From Anthoceros angustus (lineage: Eukaryota > Streptophyta > Anthocerotopsida > Anthocerotales > Anthocerotaceae): a stretch of 64,000 bases of DNA. Under the pieces are notes generated by a model. It made no database searches and was not told where the DNA came from. It was given only the letters and a program-made list of their open reading frames with translations. Both the position numbers and the translations under genes were made by a program. The stretch lies in assembly GCA_010909165.1 (NCBI GenBank), contig VJWM01000202.1, positions 124,001 to 188,000 on the forward strand, read 5' to 3'. The first letter of the stretch is position 1. The number at the start of each line of letters is the position of its first letter. Below, piece by piece: positions 1 through 11,641 of the stretch.

Positions 1-520
1 GCACAAACACACTCTCCCCACGAGAACAACACGCAAATTCCTCACACACGCCTCGAGTCATAGCTTTGGCCTCACAACACCACAGATATCTAGAGGACAA
101 GCTATGATATGAGCTTGTCCTCAATGGAAGGGTCTATATATACTAGACACTGGCATCGGCATATTCTAAAGATATCCTATTGGCATATGCCAGAAATATC
201 CTAAGAATACACTATAATATGCAAGGAATATGCCAAAGCATATTACTTGAGCTTATCCACTTAGCTATTGTATCCTAAGAATATACTAATATGCAAGGAA
301 TATGCCAAAGCATATTACTTGAGGTTATCCACTTAGCTATTGCTAACCATGTTTAATTAACACTAATCAATGCTTAATTAACATAAGCACCTTAGATTAA
401 TTAACACTAATCCATGCTTAATTAACATAAGCATCTTAGATTAATTAACACTAATTACTTACTTAAAGATAAGTAATTAGATTAATTAATGCTAATCAAA
501 CACTAAACCCAAGTGCAGAG
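1..520 (+). repeat. Probable 5' LTR end and leader of the copia element
   Basis: This AT-rich stretch lies directly upstream of the gag ORF. At about 522-532 a TAGTATCAC sequence resembles, with changes, the TGGTATCAG initiator-Met tRNA primer site of plant copia elements, so the LTR would end near 520. It does not visibly match the 140 bases of 3' LTR at 5021-5161, which may be a different part of the LTR. Assignment rests on position only. Confidence 0.4.
197..455. repeat. Two adjacent short tandem repeats in the LTR-like leader
   Basis: Bases 197-342 hold two copies of a unit of about 74 bp that starts TATCCTAAGAATA and ends in TTATCCACTTAGCTATTG. Bases 354-455 hold just over two copies of a 44-bp unit starting TAATTAACACTAATC. 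Repeated U3 subunits are common in plant copia LTRs and may carry promoter elements; that role is inferred. Confidence 0.8.
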
Positions 521-594
521 ATTAGTATCACACGACATGACAGGCCCCATCCAATCCTGGCCCAAGCCATCGCTCCCATCAGCGTTGAAGCCCC

Positions 595-1716
595 GTGAAG
601 AAAAACCCTAACCATGTCCTCATCCAGGAGCCGGGCCGAGGCGCTGGCAGCGCTAGTAGTGCAAAGCCGCCGTGGTGGCGCCATCACCAAAACCCTGCTA
701 ACCAACACTTTGCTAGCCTCCAGATTGAAATCAAAGAAAAGGACAGGTTTACGGGAGTAGACTACGACGTCTGGGCTACCCGGATGCAGGGACATCTCGA
801 AGACGCCGACCTCTGGACAATAGTCGATGGGTCGGTGCCCTGCCTAGCAAACGGAACCCCGGACTACGACCAGTGGATGAAATCGGACAGAAGAGCCCGC
901 AACCTCCTCATCGCTGGCCTCAACAAAGACATGGTTCACCACACCTTCGGTGCCTCAACCGCACAAACTATCTGGGAACAATTTACTCAGATGTTCGAAG
1001 CCACCGACGCCCAACACTCTGCCACTGCAACACGGAATTTCCACAACCTTAGATATAAGGACGGGGAAAGCATCCAGGCACACCTCAGCACCTTCCGCAC
1101 ATTGAGAGCAAGACTGGCCTCCTGCAGAACTACCCTAATAGAGGATCAGGCGGCCATAGCCCTCCTGATGACCCTGCCGCCAAGCTGGAGGACATTTGTT
1201 GCAACCCAGAACGGCCTCATGAAGCAGTCTGCACACGCGAAGAAGCTGAAGCTAAGAGAACTCATGACTCTCTCGGAGGTCATCGCTGCAATTATTGAGG
1301 AGGACTCTGCTAGGGGTCCTTCCAAGAGTGCAGCCCCAGCACAAGCCCTCTTCACCTCACGTTCTAACGGACAGAGACAGACGCGAAACAAGAATTGGCA
1401 AAGCAGGAAGGGAGGGGAAGGCTCTTCCCAAGGATCAGGCCCTGCTAACCCCCGTCATAAGGGGAACTACAACTGGTGTAGGAAGCTAGGGCACTATGAA
1501 CGAGAGTGCCGCAGCAAGCAAGCCGGTGAACCAAGGAAACTAGGTTCCCCAAGTGCTCAACTTACACAGCAGAGACCTCCAACAATTCTAATTACCACAC
1601 TGACCATCACCATTGGAAGCTGCTCCTCCTGGTACTTGGACAGCGTGCATCAGCTCATGTCTGTAAAGACCGTAATTGTTTCAACACCTATCGTACCCTA
1701 CATGGAGGAGGATTGA
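595..1716 (+). pseudogene. copia gag (UBN2-type capsid plus zinc knuckle), element 1
   Basis: The frame holds a UBN2/gag domain (key stretch FTGVDYDVWATRM, then WEQFTQMF and LMTLPPSW) over residues of about 50-230, followed by a basic region and a CCHC-like knuckle near residue 295. The knuckle reads YNWCRKLGHYEREC: the first cysteine is replaced by tyrosine, leaving C-x4-H-x4-C, so it should bind zinc poorly or not at all. The frame opens with GTG and has no ATG before the conserved domain, so the true start is lost or shifted. The frame ends where a protease and pre-integrase zone should begin. Confidence 0.8.
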
Positions 1717-1749
1717 TTTATGTGGCTAACAACAGGTCTGCAGAAGTGA

Positions 1750-3912
1750 TTGGCACTGGCACAATTATCCTACAGTGCAGCACTGGAGGCACAATATTAC
1801 TTTCAGACGTGCTCCATGTGCCCAAGGTCAGTAAGAACCTGGTGTCTAGTGAGCACTCTAATGGATGACAAGCAATACGAGGTTCACTTCAAGGCTCAGA
1901 AATGCGAGATTTGTCCCCATGATAACCCCGTCGATGTTACATGCCACGGATTAAAGGAAGACAGGCTCTACCTCTTAGAAGCCTCCTCTCTTCTAGGAAC
2001 AGCTCATCTAGCCTGGACCTCGACAAAGGCAGAGATAACCAAGCTTTGGCAGCCTACGTTTAGGCCACCCCAGCTTGAGGCGTATGAAGCAAATGAAAGC
2101 CACCGACTTTATGCAACCCTCCTAATTCATGACTCTCTATTACATGAAGGTCATACGCTAGGAAAAAGTAAGGAAGCGTCATACCCACCTGCTTCCTCTT
2201 CCCGTGCCACCGAGCTACTTGAGCTGGTGCACATTGATCTCTGCTGGCCCACGTCCACACATTCGTTTGGAGGAGCCTCCTACTTTATGCCTGTCATCGA
2301 TGACACATCTCGTATGATCCATACCTACTTTCTTCGGCTGAAGAGTGAAGCCTTTACTAAGTTCAAGGAGTTCCATGCTATGGCCGAACTTCAGACCGGC
2401 CACAAGCTCAAGAGTGTACGCTCGGATGGAGGAGGCGAATTCCTCTCCGGGGAATTTAACTCCTACCTTACAGAACGAGGCATCACTCGACAAGTCACCG
2501 TCCCTTATGCCCATGCGCAAAATGGTGTGGCCGAAAACTGCAACCGAAGGCTTCAGGAGATGGCCAGGGCCATGCTCTCACATGCTTCTATGTCACGCGG
2601 TTACTGGGCTGAGGCCGTCTCTACTGCAACACACTTGTTAAACCGACTACCTACCTCTGCTCTCCCGTCACAGACCCCCTTTGAGGCTTGGACTAGCCAC
2701 AGGCCCTCTCTCTCCCATCTTCGGATCTTTGGGGCTGATGCTTATACATGGATTCCCAAGGAGAAATGCCATCAGCTCCATGACCCCAAGACTGGAAAAT
2801 TTGATGCCCGAGCACAGAAGCTGATATTCGTTGGATACATTGATGGTGTGAAAGGATACAAGCTTGTTCACCCAACCTCACACCAAATCACGATATCTCG
2901 GAGCGTCTATGTTCGCGAGCACCTTGATGCCCCAGGAAACAGCGGGAGCATAATTGGCTCCTATCATGACCTCGACGACCCCGCTCGCAATGAGGAGGAG
3001 AATATGGTTGAAATTGAGCTCTCCGAAATTCAGCCTCCGCCGGTGCACCAAGCTACCCAAGTTCCTCAGGCTGTGCAGCCACCAGTGCACCAACATGTCG
3101 CTCAAATTGGCCCATTGCTCCCTATGGCCATCGATGCAGGCCAAGCACCGACTCCCCAAGCTGCTGCTGCACCCAGAGTAATCAACCCTGCTTCTGCTAG
3201 CGTAAATCCACCAGCCGCCATACCTGAGAGGCGCCAATCAACAAGGGCTCGCCGTCGTCCTACCTATCTTGACAATTACCACGTACCCGGTCCTGCTCCA
3301 CCGCAACCTGCTCCAGCAGATACGGCTCCAATTGCTCCTGAAATGGAAAATCCGCCTGCAGAGACGGATACTGAGATCGACACTACTCCAGCCAACCTCA
3401 TGGCAAGGGCGATGCTGGCTGCAACTCACGTTTTGGAACCAGCAACTCTTGAAGAAGCACTCGCATCACCCGACAAGGAAGGACGGATGAAGGCAGTTCA
3501 GCAAGAATATGACTCTCTGATTCAGTTGAAGACATGGGTGCTCACCCCACTCCCTCCCGGTCGCAAGGCAATTAAATGCAAGTGGACATTCAAACGTAAG
3601 TTGAAGTCCGATGGAACCACAGAAAGACTTAAAGCAAGACTCGTGGTCAAGGGCTACAACCAAAGGCCTAGCCTTGACTACGGAGATAACATCTACACAC
3701 CTGTGGCGACTGCCCATTCAGCTAGGTTCCTCGTGGCAATTGCAGCTAAGTACGACCTTGACGTGCATCAGCTCGACATTTCAATAGCCTTTCTTTATGC
3801 CACACTAAAGGAGGAAATTTACATGGAGCAGCCACAGATGTATGTGGATCCCAAGAGGCCTACCTGGGTCTGCAAGCTGCTCAACAATCACCAGCTGAAT
3901 TTTATGTGCTGA
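1750..3912 (+). pseudogene. copia pol: integrase core and N-terminal reverse transcriptase, element 1
   Basis: After a poorly conserved pre-integrase region comes the rve integrase core. It has the first Asp in HIDLCWPT, the second in VRSDGGGEF and the catalytic Glu in QNGVAENCNRRL. A proline-rich linker follows, then the copia RT start (WVLTPLPPGRKAIKCKWTFK, then LKARLVVKGY and the first catalytic Asp zone in VHQLDISIAFLYA). The frame stops at 3912 just after CKLL, where an intact element continues into the SLYGLKQ motif. That motif is missing, so a deletion or frameshift has destroyed RT here. DDE residues are all present, so the decay is probably fairly recent. Confidence 0.88.
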
Positions 3913-4998
3913 TTGATGGCCACCTCATCCAATTTGGCTTTGTCAAGACCCTAGCAAACCAGAACTTATACTTGCTACGAAGGGGAGACAAATTCCTGGC
4001 ACTGGCCCTGTATGTTGATGATTGCATTATGTTTACCAATGACCCAGGAAAGCTGCTTGTTGACGTAAAGGAGATGCTTGCTGCTAAGTTCAAAATGAGA
4101 GATCTTGGACCCCTGGAATTATGCCTCGGCGTGCAGATTCGACGGGATAGACAAGCATGCACCTTGATTCTCCTTCAGTCCAAGTATGTGCTCGAAATTC
4201 TAGACAAATTCAAGCTATGTGATGCTCCCGCCCACTCTTCCCACTAGAGTGAAGCTCGTGAGTCAAGGACCGCTCTACACAAGTTGAAAAGAGGACATGG
4301 CCAAGGTGCCATACCTGAGTGCCGTTGGTAGCCTCATCTACCTTCACGGTTGGACACGCTATGACATTTCCTATGCTGCCTCCGCCGTTGCACAATTTAT
4401 GTCTAACCCTGGCAGGGCACAATGGATGTGTGTAAAGAGAATCTATCGGTACTTGAAGGGCACCACTCACTCTAGAATCACTTACAAGAGATCCACCGAT
4501 GTCAAGCTCAACTTTGAGGGCTGGGCAGATGCGGACTGGGCGTCCGACCCTGATGCCCGACGAAGCGTTGCAGCTTATGTTTTCACCCTCGGTGGCTCAG
4601 CAGTCTCATGGTCAAGCAAGAAGCTTGCTACCATCTCATTGTCCAGTGTAGAGAGCGAGTATGGAGCATTGTCAAAGGCAGGTCGAGAGGTCATTCATTG
4701 TAGACAGATCTTGAAGGATCTCGGCCGTGAGCAGTCCGACCCCACCATTCTACGCTGCGACAACACAACAGCAATATCCTTGACAGAGGGTGATAGGTTC
4801 CATGCCAGAACCAAGCACATAGAAGTAGCCTACCACTTCATCAGGCAGTTGGTAGCTAAGAGCATCGTAAAAATGGTCTACGTCCCCACAGAGTCCAACC
4901 TGGCAGACTTGCTCACAAAGTCCTTACCTAGGATTCGTCATGAGTCACTTACAGCATCCCTAGGACTAGTGGACACAGCAAGCAAGGACCATTCATGA
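3906..4998 (+). pseudogene. copia pol: C-terminal reverse transcriptase and RNase H, element 1
   Basis: Two frames carry the end of pol. The first (3906-4247) has the RT active-site box YVDD in LALYVDDCIMF. The second (4297-4998) starts in the RT connection (YLSAVGSLIYL) and contains a complete copia RNase H with WADADWASD, SSVESEY, LRCDNTTA, RTKHIEVAYHF and the terminal NLADLLTKSLPR. A break between 4247 and 4297 separates them. This RNase H is useful as a contrast, because both copies of the second copia family in this window lack most of that domain. Confidence 0.88.
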
Positions 4999-5020
4999 GA
5001 TGGCGGGAACTGAGCGGGAG

Positions 5021-5161
5021 TGTTGAAGACCCAGCTGACACCTGAACAGTTCACACCACTCATAAACAGTCACATCCCATCACCATCCTTGAACCGTCGC
5101 ACCTCCTCGCTGATCGCTTGCACCCACACACATATGACCACAGGAGCCTAAATGTAATCTG
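5021..5161 (+). repeat. Start of element 1 3' LTR, interrupted by insertion
   Basis: It starts TGTTGAAGACC immediately after the purine tract ending GAGCGGGAG. It runs 141 bases and is broken at 5161, where a second element with a 5-bp target duplication begins. Whether the sequence after 15070 is the remainder of this LTR could not be confirmed. Confidence 0.65.
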
Positions 5162-5388
5162 TAAAGTGGGGCACAAGTCTTGAGGAAAGGATAATTTACA
5201 TTGATGAAAGGCGCATATTTATACATGTACTCATTGCAGTTATAACTGCTCTCATCATAACTAACTGGTCCAATAACCGCTGAGGTTAAGTGCAGTAATT
5301 ACCATCTACCACGTTCTAGTTGTGATTAAAACCTACACATGTGAACCGTGCCCTAAACTACGCCTCGGCCGGTGACAAGGTCACAACA
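5162..5388 (-). repeat. LTR a (3' LTR of the composite)
   Basis: On the minus strand it runs TGTTGTGACC to CCCCACTTTA, 227 bp. Its left edge abuts the ATCTG target duplication; its right edge abuts a purine tract (GCGGGGAG on the minus strand). It is close to LTR c by eye and keeps the CAG/CTG sites that LTR b has lost. Confidence 0.85.
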
Positions 5389-5901
5389 CTCCCCGCAAAC
5401 CGGTGCAACAACTCGTAGTGATGTCAAGATGGCTTCGATCTCCCACGCCTACCGCAGCCTGTCGATCTCGTGGCTTCTTCGCCTTGCTCGTCATCGATGC
5501 CATTGGTGACAGAGTGTGGTTGAAGTCAAGTACCCAGCGCAAAAGTCAAGGAAAGCTCTTCTCTCATGAAACACGGGCGAAAAGCTTCACAGTCTGAGAA
5601 CGACTCGGTCAGCTTGGAGCAATTCAAGATAGCAGTGACGCAACCTCTTCCGAAGGGTGATGATGGTGTTGCGCTCTGAGCTGAAGGCCGTGCTGCGACT
5701 CCAGCTGTTCGAGTTCTATGTGTTCTTAGTGGCCTTTCCCTGGAGCTGGAAGATTCGCTCCCCCTCCATGATAAGCTTCTCATGCCGTCAGACCTATTGC
5801 TGTCGCATGCCGCTCGTGTGGTGTCTTGGAAAGTCCCTTCGTAAGCAAGTCTGCAGTGTTCTAATCTGTCGCAACATAACTGAGGGTGACTTGCTTCTTG
5901 C

Positions 5902-6690
5902 TCACCACCTGCCGGATGAAGTGGTGTTGTATCTCGACGTGCTAGCATGCAAGACCGGATTCGTCGGCAATTGCTGATTGGTTGTCGACTTGAGTTCGGC
6001 CATACGCCGCCCTCGTTGACGCCTTGCAGAACCGACGATCCATGTGATCGCCACCGCAGCTATGGGTGTACCGACGGTCGGGCTTCTTTCAAAGTTGAAC
6101 TCGCTTAAGAGCTGGTCCATAATGCCGCTGTGGTGGATGAAGAAAGAGTGATCTGTGGGATTTCTCTCGAACTGGACGCCTAAAGCGTACTTGAGGGGTC
6201 CTATGTCTACGATCTCATACTCCTTGGCTAACAAGTCCTTGACATACTGGATGATTTGGGGACAGCTACCAAAGATGAAATTGTCGTCGACGTACAGAGT
6301 AATGATGACGAAATGCTCCTTCTGCATAAGGAGATAAACACTGGGATCTGCAGCTAAAGGTGAGAATCCAGACTTCTTCAAGTACAGGTCTACAGTTTCA
6401 TTCCATACTTGAGCGGATTGTTTCAATCCATAGAGTGATTTCATGAGCTTACAGACCTTTTTGTTGTCCTTGATGTAGCCAGGGGGCTGGAGCATGTAGA
6501 TATCTTCGCTCAACGTACTGTATAGGAAAGCAGTTTTTACGTCGACTTGATGGATGTCCAGACAGTAATGAGCTGCCAGCGCCAAGAGTATCCTTATAGA
6601 TGTTGATTTCACCACGTGGTCAGAGTCGATTTTCATAGTCGGCCGTGAACTTCTAGCGACTAGCCTTGCCTTGTATCTTGCATCGCCCAT
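5902..6690 (-). pseudogene. Reverse transcriptase fragment, left copy of the composite
   Basis: The 262-residue frame runs from ARYKARLVARS through VHQVD-like DIHQVDVKTAFLY, KSLYGLKQSAQVW and the catalytic box TLYVDDNFIF to FERSPTVGTP. This is a nearly complete copia RT and the best preserved enzyme in the composite. After GTP the frame passes almost directly to HASTSRYNTTSSG. In element 1 and in copia elements generally that point is followed by more than 100 residues of RNase H before the ARTKHVE motif, so most of RNase H is deleted. The same join is present in the right copy. Loss of RNase H makes the element dependent on other copies. Confidence 0.85.
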
Positions 6691-6696
6691 CTGGAT

Positions 6697-7473
6697 TCAA
6701 CTTCCTCCCGAATGTCCACTTACAAGATATGGGTTTGCACCGGAGGTAAGTCGGTCAAGATCCACATTTTGTTGGCAATCAGTCATATTCGGACTTGCTG
6801 CCGCAATTCGTGGGTCTTGAATGCTTCCTCGATGGATCGAGGAACGCCTTGCATTTCGATTGCCGACATTGCTTGATATAAGGCCATATTGACTGATGAG
6901 TATGTCACAGTCCTCCGAGTCGAGGTTGGGGCAGCGAGCGAGCTCGCTGATTGAGTCTCCGTGCCGTGATAGATATCCTTCCACCGGATCGAGGAGGACG
7001 GCGACGGTAGACCGCCCGGGCTGAGGTAAGGGTTGCTCCAGCAAGGTGATGTCGTCGTTCGGAATGTCGTGTAAGAAAGGTTCTGGGAATTCTTGTTCAG
7101 GCTGACCTATGGTGTTTGGTGGTTGTACTGGTGTAGATTGTACAGCTGGAGCGGGGACAGGTGGCTGGATGACTGGTGCTTGAGCTGGGGCTGGAGGCAC
7201 GGCTTGTGGTGGAACCGGATGACCTGTCTGGCCTTGCACATCAACATATTCGTAATCTGTTGGGTTGTAAGTGTCCCCCTCAAGGTCAGAAAGGGAAGAA
7301 GGTGAATAACCATGAAGACTGGGAGCAGGGAGAGGTGTTGAGCTGGACACGGATTGCAGATAAGTGTTGAGCAATGTGGCTTCATGGAAATGAACGCTAC
7401 GGGATAGGTTTACCTGACGAGTTGATGGATCAATCAGGCGATAGGCCTTAGAATGGTCAGAGTAACCAATCAA
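6697..7473 (-). pseudogene. Integrase C-terminus to RT linker, left copy
   Basis: The frame opens with GYSDHSKAYRLIDPSTRQV and SRSVHFHE, the copia post-integrase motif where SRDV is usual. A long Pro/Gln-rich linker (VQPPN, PQPGRST) and a broken entry to RT follow. It has stops or shifts relative to the RT frame at 5902-6690. The right-copy counterpart (about 11890-12180) is much more fragmented. Confidence 0.7.
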
Positions 7474-8485
7474 CAGCAGCTTTACTTTTGTCGTCCCATT
7501 TCGCAGTCACCGGAATGTGGGCGTCGCCAAAATGCGAGATGAGATATGCGGGCTTCTCCCAACGCATAGGGTGTGACATTTGGAAGCTTTTTGTCGGCAC
7601 CGTTTGATATAGTTGGTTGTTGAGATTTCAATATCCTTGTGTGAGGCCTACCTGAGCAACGATCGAGATATCTCCAAAGAAAGATCCGCTCGCCTTTCGC
7701 AAAGGGTTCTCTGGTGTGTATGGTAACGTGAGCGGGTGATGCCCTTGGATGTACAAGATGCCCAAAAGAGTGGTCAAGTACTCAAAGCATTGTTTGCCTG
7801 AGACCGGAAGTCCCAGTGTCGCTCGCCATGGCAACAAACTCGGAAGCAATCAAGGGCTTCATCCTTGTGCTTAAGGAAGTATATGTGGCAATATCGGCTC
7901 CATTCATCCGTAAAAGATGAGAAAATACGAGACACCGAAAGAGGATGTGCTCATGGGGCCACAGATGTCCGAATGGACGACTTCAAGCGGCTTGGCTCAT
8001 AGGTAAGGGATCATTGAATGGTAGCTGGTCTGTTGGTGTACCGAGATTCGCAGATAAATCAAGATAGCTTTGATGGTATGGGTCTCGACATTGTAGGTTG
8101 GATAAGGAATAGGCACTCATGGGGCCATCATGGCGAGGAGGGAATTTGATTTGGACAGAGACCTAGGGGCTGACTTTGAGCGTCTACCAGGAAAGTTGTG
8201 AATGTTGAGGAGATAGAGATCATTGTATGGGACACCATGTGCAAGAATAGTTTTAGATGGGTCCAATGCGGAATGAGGCGTGGTTACCCGAAGGTGATGA
8301 CTAAGTTGTGTTCGAGCTAGCTTTGACGGCAGTTCTTGGTCATGCGGGGACGCAGACTCGTGATGAGGAGGCTTTCTCCATTCGATACCATGCGAGACGC
8401 TGCTGCTTATCGCCTCCTAGGAGGACATGCCAGAGGTGAATCGTGGTAAGATTCGAAAGCTTTTGCCAGACATATGCGTAGTTGC

Positions 8486-9313
8486 TCAGTCCGTGAACCA
8501 TCTATTTTCATCCGTTCTTGTGAGTGTTAAGCATACAAGGACATGGTTGGGGAAGCCGACGGTGGTTGTGATTACAGGTGATTCGCGACGAGGTTCGCCA
8601 AGAAGCTTCTTTCCGCACTGCCGAGGTGCCTGTGAGAGTGCACCAGCTGCACGGGCCCTTTGTCCCGCGGTCGGATAGCTTGTTGCGCCAAAGGTGGTTG
8701 CGTGGAGGGCCTTCGTGCTGTTACCGCGCCGCCACCTCTCCCGGCGCGCCTCTTGATGTGAAGAGTGCATGAGTGCCGGATGGACCGCCTTGTGGCTCGT
8801 GGATCCGCTGGATTCCTCCTCAAGGAGAGCCGCAACCACCTCAAGAATGTGTAAGTGGATTGCCGCCCCGCCGCCACAAAGGGTTGCCGCAATTCAATTG
8901 GTCGCACTAATAAATGTCCGATGCACAGAGGTTAGAAGGGCCACGCGGCTTGATGTTCGAGATAACTGCACTCCCGAGGCTAGCTTTGCTCTAAGGAATC
9001 AACACATTCACATCGCTCGACCGTATCCGAGTCTTTCATTCTTAGTGAATAAAACCGCCTTGTTGCATTGATTAGGACATGCCGCTTTGGGCTCAAACAT
9101 GTCTTTGAAAGTCCTCCATATGGCATTGGAAGTGGCTTGGCCACTTGTGTGGTGCATCATACTCTTGTCAATGGAAGAAATCAGGATGCTATGGGCACGC
9201 TTGTCCTTCTTGGTCCAAGCTGCAACCTGATCAGAAGTTGCAGGGAGATTGGATGTGGTGGAAGGTTGGGCGACAGTACCATCGACTATCCCCATGAGGT
9301 CATGCTCCTCCAA
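8486..9313 (-). pseudogene. gag remnant, left copy (heavily degraded)
   Basis: Fragments in shifting frames match the gag of the right copy. EEHDLMGIVDGTVAQPSTTSN and DKSMMHHTSGQATSNAIW lie at 9008-9313, and the zinc-knuckle zone at about 8570-8700 is broken. Relative to the right copy, CTG codons repeatedly read CCG or have lost a base, for example at 8801-8810, 8830-8833 and 8861-8876. This inner half has no frame longer than about 117 residues, whereas its twin has frames of 225 and 171. Confidence 0.75.
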
Positions 9314-9950
9314 AGCGCAGTTGATGCGATCTCGCTGATGTCGAGTCGCCTCGTGAAGCTGTCTCGATCTCTAAACTCTACCTTGGTTGTATTTACAATT
9401 TGAGCCATGGGTGTCTTGTGCAAGACGGGTGAGTTTTAGCAAGCAACTTGGTTGTATGCTGACCTAGTGGGTCGAAATGAGGCATTCGCCTACTTAGAGT
9501 GCATCGATTCGTTGTTTGTGTACAGTGTTGAGATAGCGACAAGAAGTGCCTCCATCTGCGATTTGATTAGCACTAAGCGACTCTTAAGGTAATCCTCGGA
9601 GGAGGTCGAGGATTACGGAACACCGGAGAGGTCGACCGCGGTGTGCGGTGAGGATCGCCACCTATGAATTCTTGATGGGCCTCTAACTCGGGTGGAGGAC
9701 TTGATTGGTCGACGAGGTGTCACGCAGAAAGCGAGGTGCGCCCGGGCGCCATCCGGTCTTGGTAGCGGGCGCGTGATAGCAATCCTTCTTGGAGAATTTC
9801 GCCGGGCGAGCCGGGCAGCTCGCATCGAGGCATGGTAGAAGACTGTGATCGTTGAAGGTTGCTACCGTGCTCCTGCGCGCCATGTCGTGGCTGGAGAGCC
9901 AAGCGAGGCGTGTGCGGCCAAACATGGCGCCACCCTCCGCTCCGATACCA

Positions 9951-10170
9951 TAAAGTGGGGCACAAGTCTTGAGGAAAGGATAATTTTCATTGATGAAAGG
10001 CGCATATTTATACATGTACTCATTGCGCTTATAGCGCTCTCATCATAACTAATCGTCCAATAACCGGAGATTAAGTGCAATAATTACCATCTACCACGTT
10101 CTAGTTGTGATTAAAACCTACACATGTTAACTGTTCTAAACTACGCCTCCAAAGCGACAAGGTCACAACA
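9951..10170 (-). repeat. LTR b (shared central LTR)
   Basis: It is 220 bp with the same ends as LTR a and c. It differs from both mainly where they have CAG or CTG: GCAGTTATAGCTGCTC in LTR c is GCGCTTATAGCGCTC here, and CCGCTGAG is CCGGAG. It serves as 5' LTR of the left unit and 3' LTR of the right unit. Confidence 0.85.
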
Positions 10171-10489
10171 CTTCGCAAACTGCAACAACTCGTAGTGATG
10201 TCAAGATGGCTTCGATCTCCCACGCCTACCGCACCGGTGCCGAGCATTCGTCGGCGACCGGGCTTCTTCATTTGCCTCGCTCGCCATGCCATTGGTGACA
10301 GAGTGACAGGTTACTGTCAAGTACCCAGCGCAGAAGTCAAGGAAAGCTCTTCTCTCATGAACACGCTAAAAGCTTCACAACCGAGAACGACTGGCCACTT
10401 TGAGCACCAAGATAGGTGACGCAACCTCTTCCGGGTGATGATGGTGTTGCGCTCGAGCAAGGCCGGGCCGCGACTCCACTGCTCGAGTT

Positions 10490-11641
10490 CTATGTGTTCT
10501 TAGTGGCCTTTCCTCGGAGCTGGAAGATTCGCCCCTCCATGATAAGCTTCCTGCCGCCTATTGCCGCCGTACGCCGTGGTGGTGTCTTGGAAAGTCCTTC
10601 GAAGTCCGCAAAGGTTCTAACTGCCGCAACATAACTGAGGGTGACTTGCTTCTTGCTCACCACCTGCCGGATGAAGTGGTGTTGTATCTCGACGTGCTTC
10701 GTCCTAGCATGCAGCACTGGATTCAGGGTCATGGCAATTGCTGATTGGTTGTCGCACTTGAGTTCGGGCCATCGATGCTCCGACGCCTTGCAGAACCGAC
10801 GTATCCACGTGATCCGCCACCGCAGCTATGGGTGTACCGACGGTCGGGCTTCTTTCAAAGTTGAACTCGCTTAAGAGCTGGTCTACATAATGCTGCTGGT
10901 GGATGAAGAAAGAGTGATCTGGGATTTTCTCGAATGACGCCTAAAGGCATTTGAGGGGTCCTATGTCTCGATCTCATACTCCTTGGCTAACAAGTCCTTG
11001 ACATAATCGGATGATTTGGGGACTACCAAAGATGAAATTGTCGCCGATTTAATGAGTAATGATGACGAAATGCTCCTTCCGCATAAGGAGATAAACACTG
11101 GGATCTGCAGCTAAAGGTGAGAATCCAGACTTCTTCAAGTACAGTGTCTACGCTTCATTCCATACTTGAGCAGCATTGTTTCAATCCATAGAGTGATTTC
11201 ATGAGCTGTGACCTTTTGTTGTCCTTGATGTAGCTGGAGCATGTAGATATCTTCGCCAACGCATCGTATAGGAAAGCGCTTACGTCGACTTGATGGATGT
11301 CCAGACAGTAATGAGCTGCCAGCGCCAAGAGTATCCTTATAGATGTTGATTTCACGTGTAGAGTCGATTTTCATAGTCGGCCGAACTTATCAAGCCTCGA
11401 CTAGCCTTGCCTTGTATCTTGCGAATGTCCCGTCTGGATTCAACTTCCTCCTGAATGTCCACTTACAAGATATGGGTTTGCGACCTGGAGGTAAGTCGGA
11501 CAGTATCCACATTTTGTTGGCAATCAGCGAGTCATATTCGGACTTAGCTGCTGCAGTCCATTCAGGGGTCTTGAATGCTTCCTCGATGGACTGAGGAACG
11601 TCTTGCATTTCGATTGCCGACATTGCTTGATATAAGGCCAT
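10490..11641 (-). pseudogene. RT and RNase H tail remnants, right copy (heavily degraded)
   Basis: Short frames hold the end of RNase H (LHARTKHVEIQHHFIRQVV at about 10640-10720), RT pieces (LLALAAHYCLDIHQVDV at about 11280-11340, LKQCCSSME) and the RT entry (PPGRKPISCKWTFRRKLNPDGT at 11390-11641). The deletion of central RNase H is the same as in the left copy. Many short indels, often at CAG/CTG sites, break the frame, whereas the left copy stays open over the same region. Confidence 0.75.

Larger units (their letters stand above)
1..5161 (+). mobile_element. Degenerate Ty1/copia LTR retrotransposon, host of a nested insertion
   Basis: Order is leader/LTR, gag, integrase, reverse transcriptase, RNase H, purine tract, 3' LTR, which is the Ty1/copia order (integrase before RT). 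The reading frame is broken at least between gag and pol (about 1716-1750), within RT (about 3900) and before RNase H (about 4247-4297), so the element cannot encode a full polyprotein. A purine-rich tract at 5011-5020 precedes a TGTTG start at 5021, the expected 3' LTR start. That LTR is cut at 5161 by the second element. No matching LTR start is visible near base 1, so the 5' LTR probably begins outside the window or has diverged. Confidence 0.85.
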
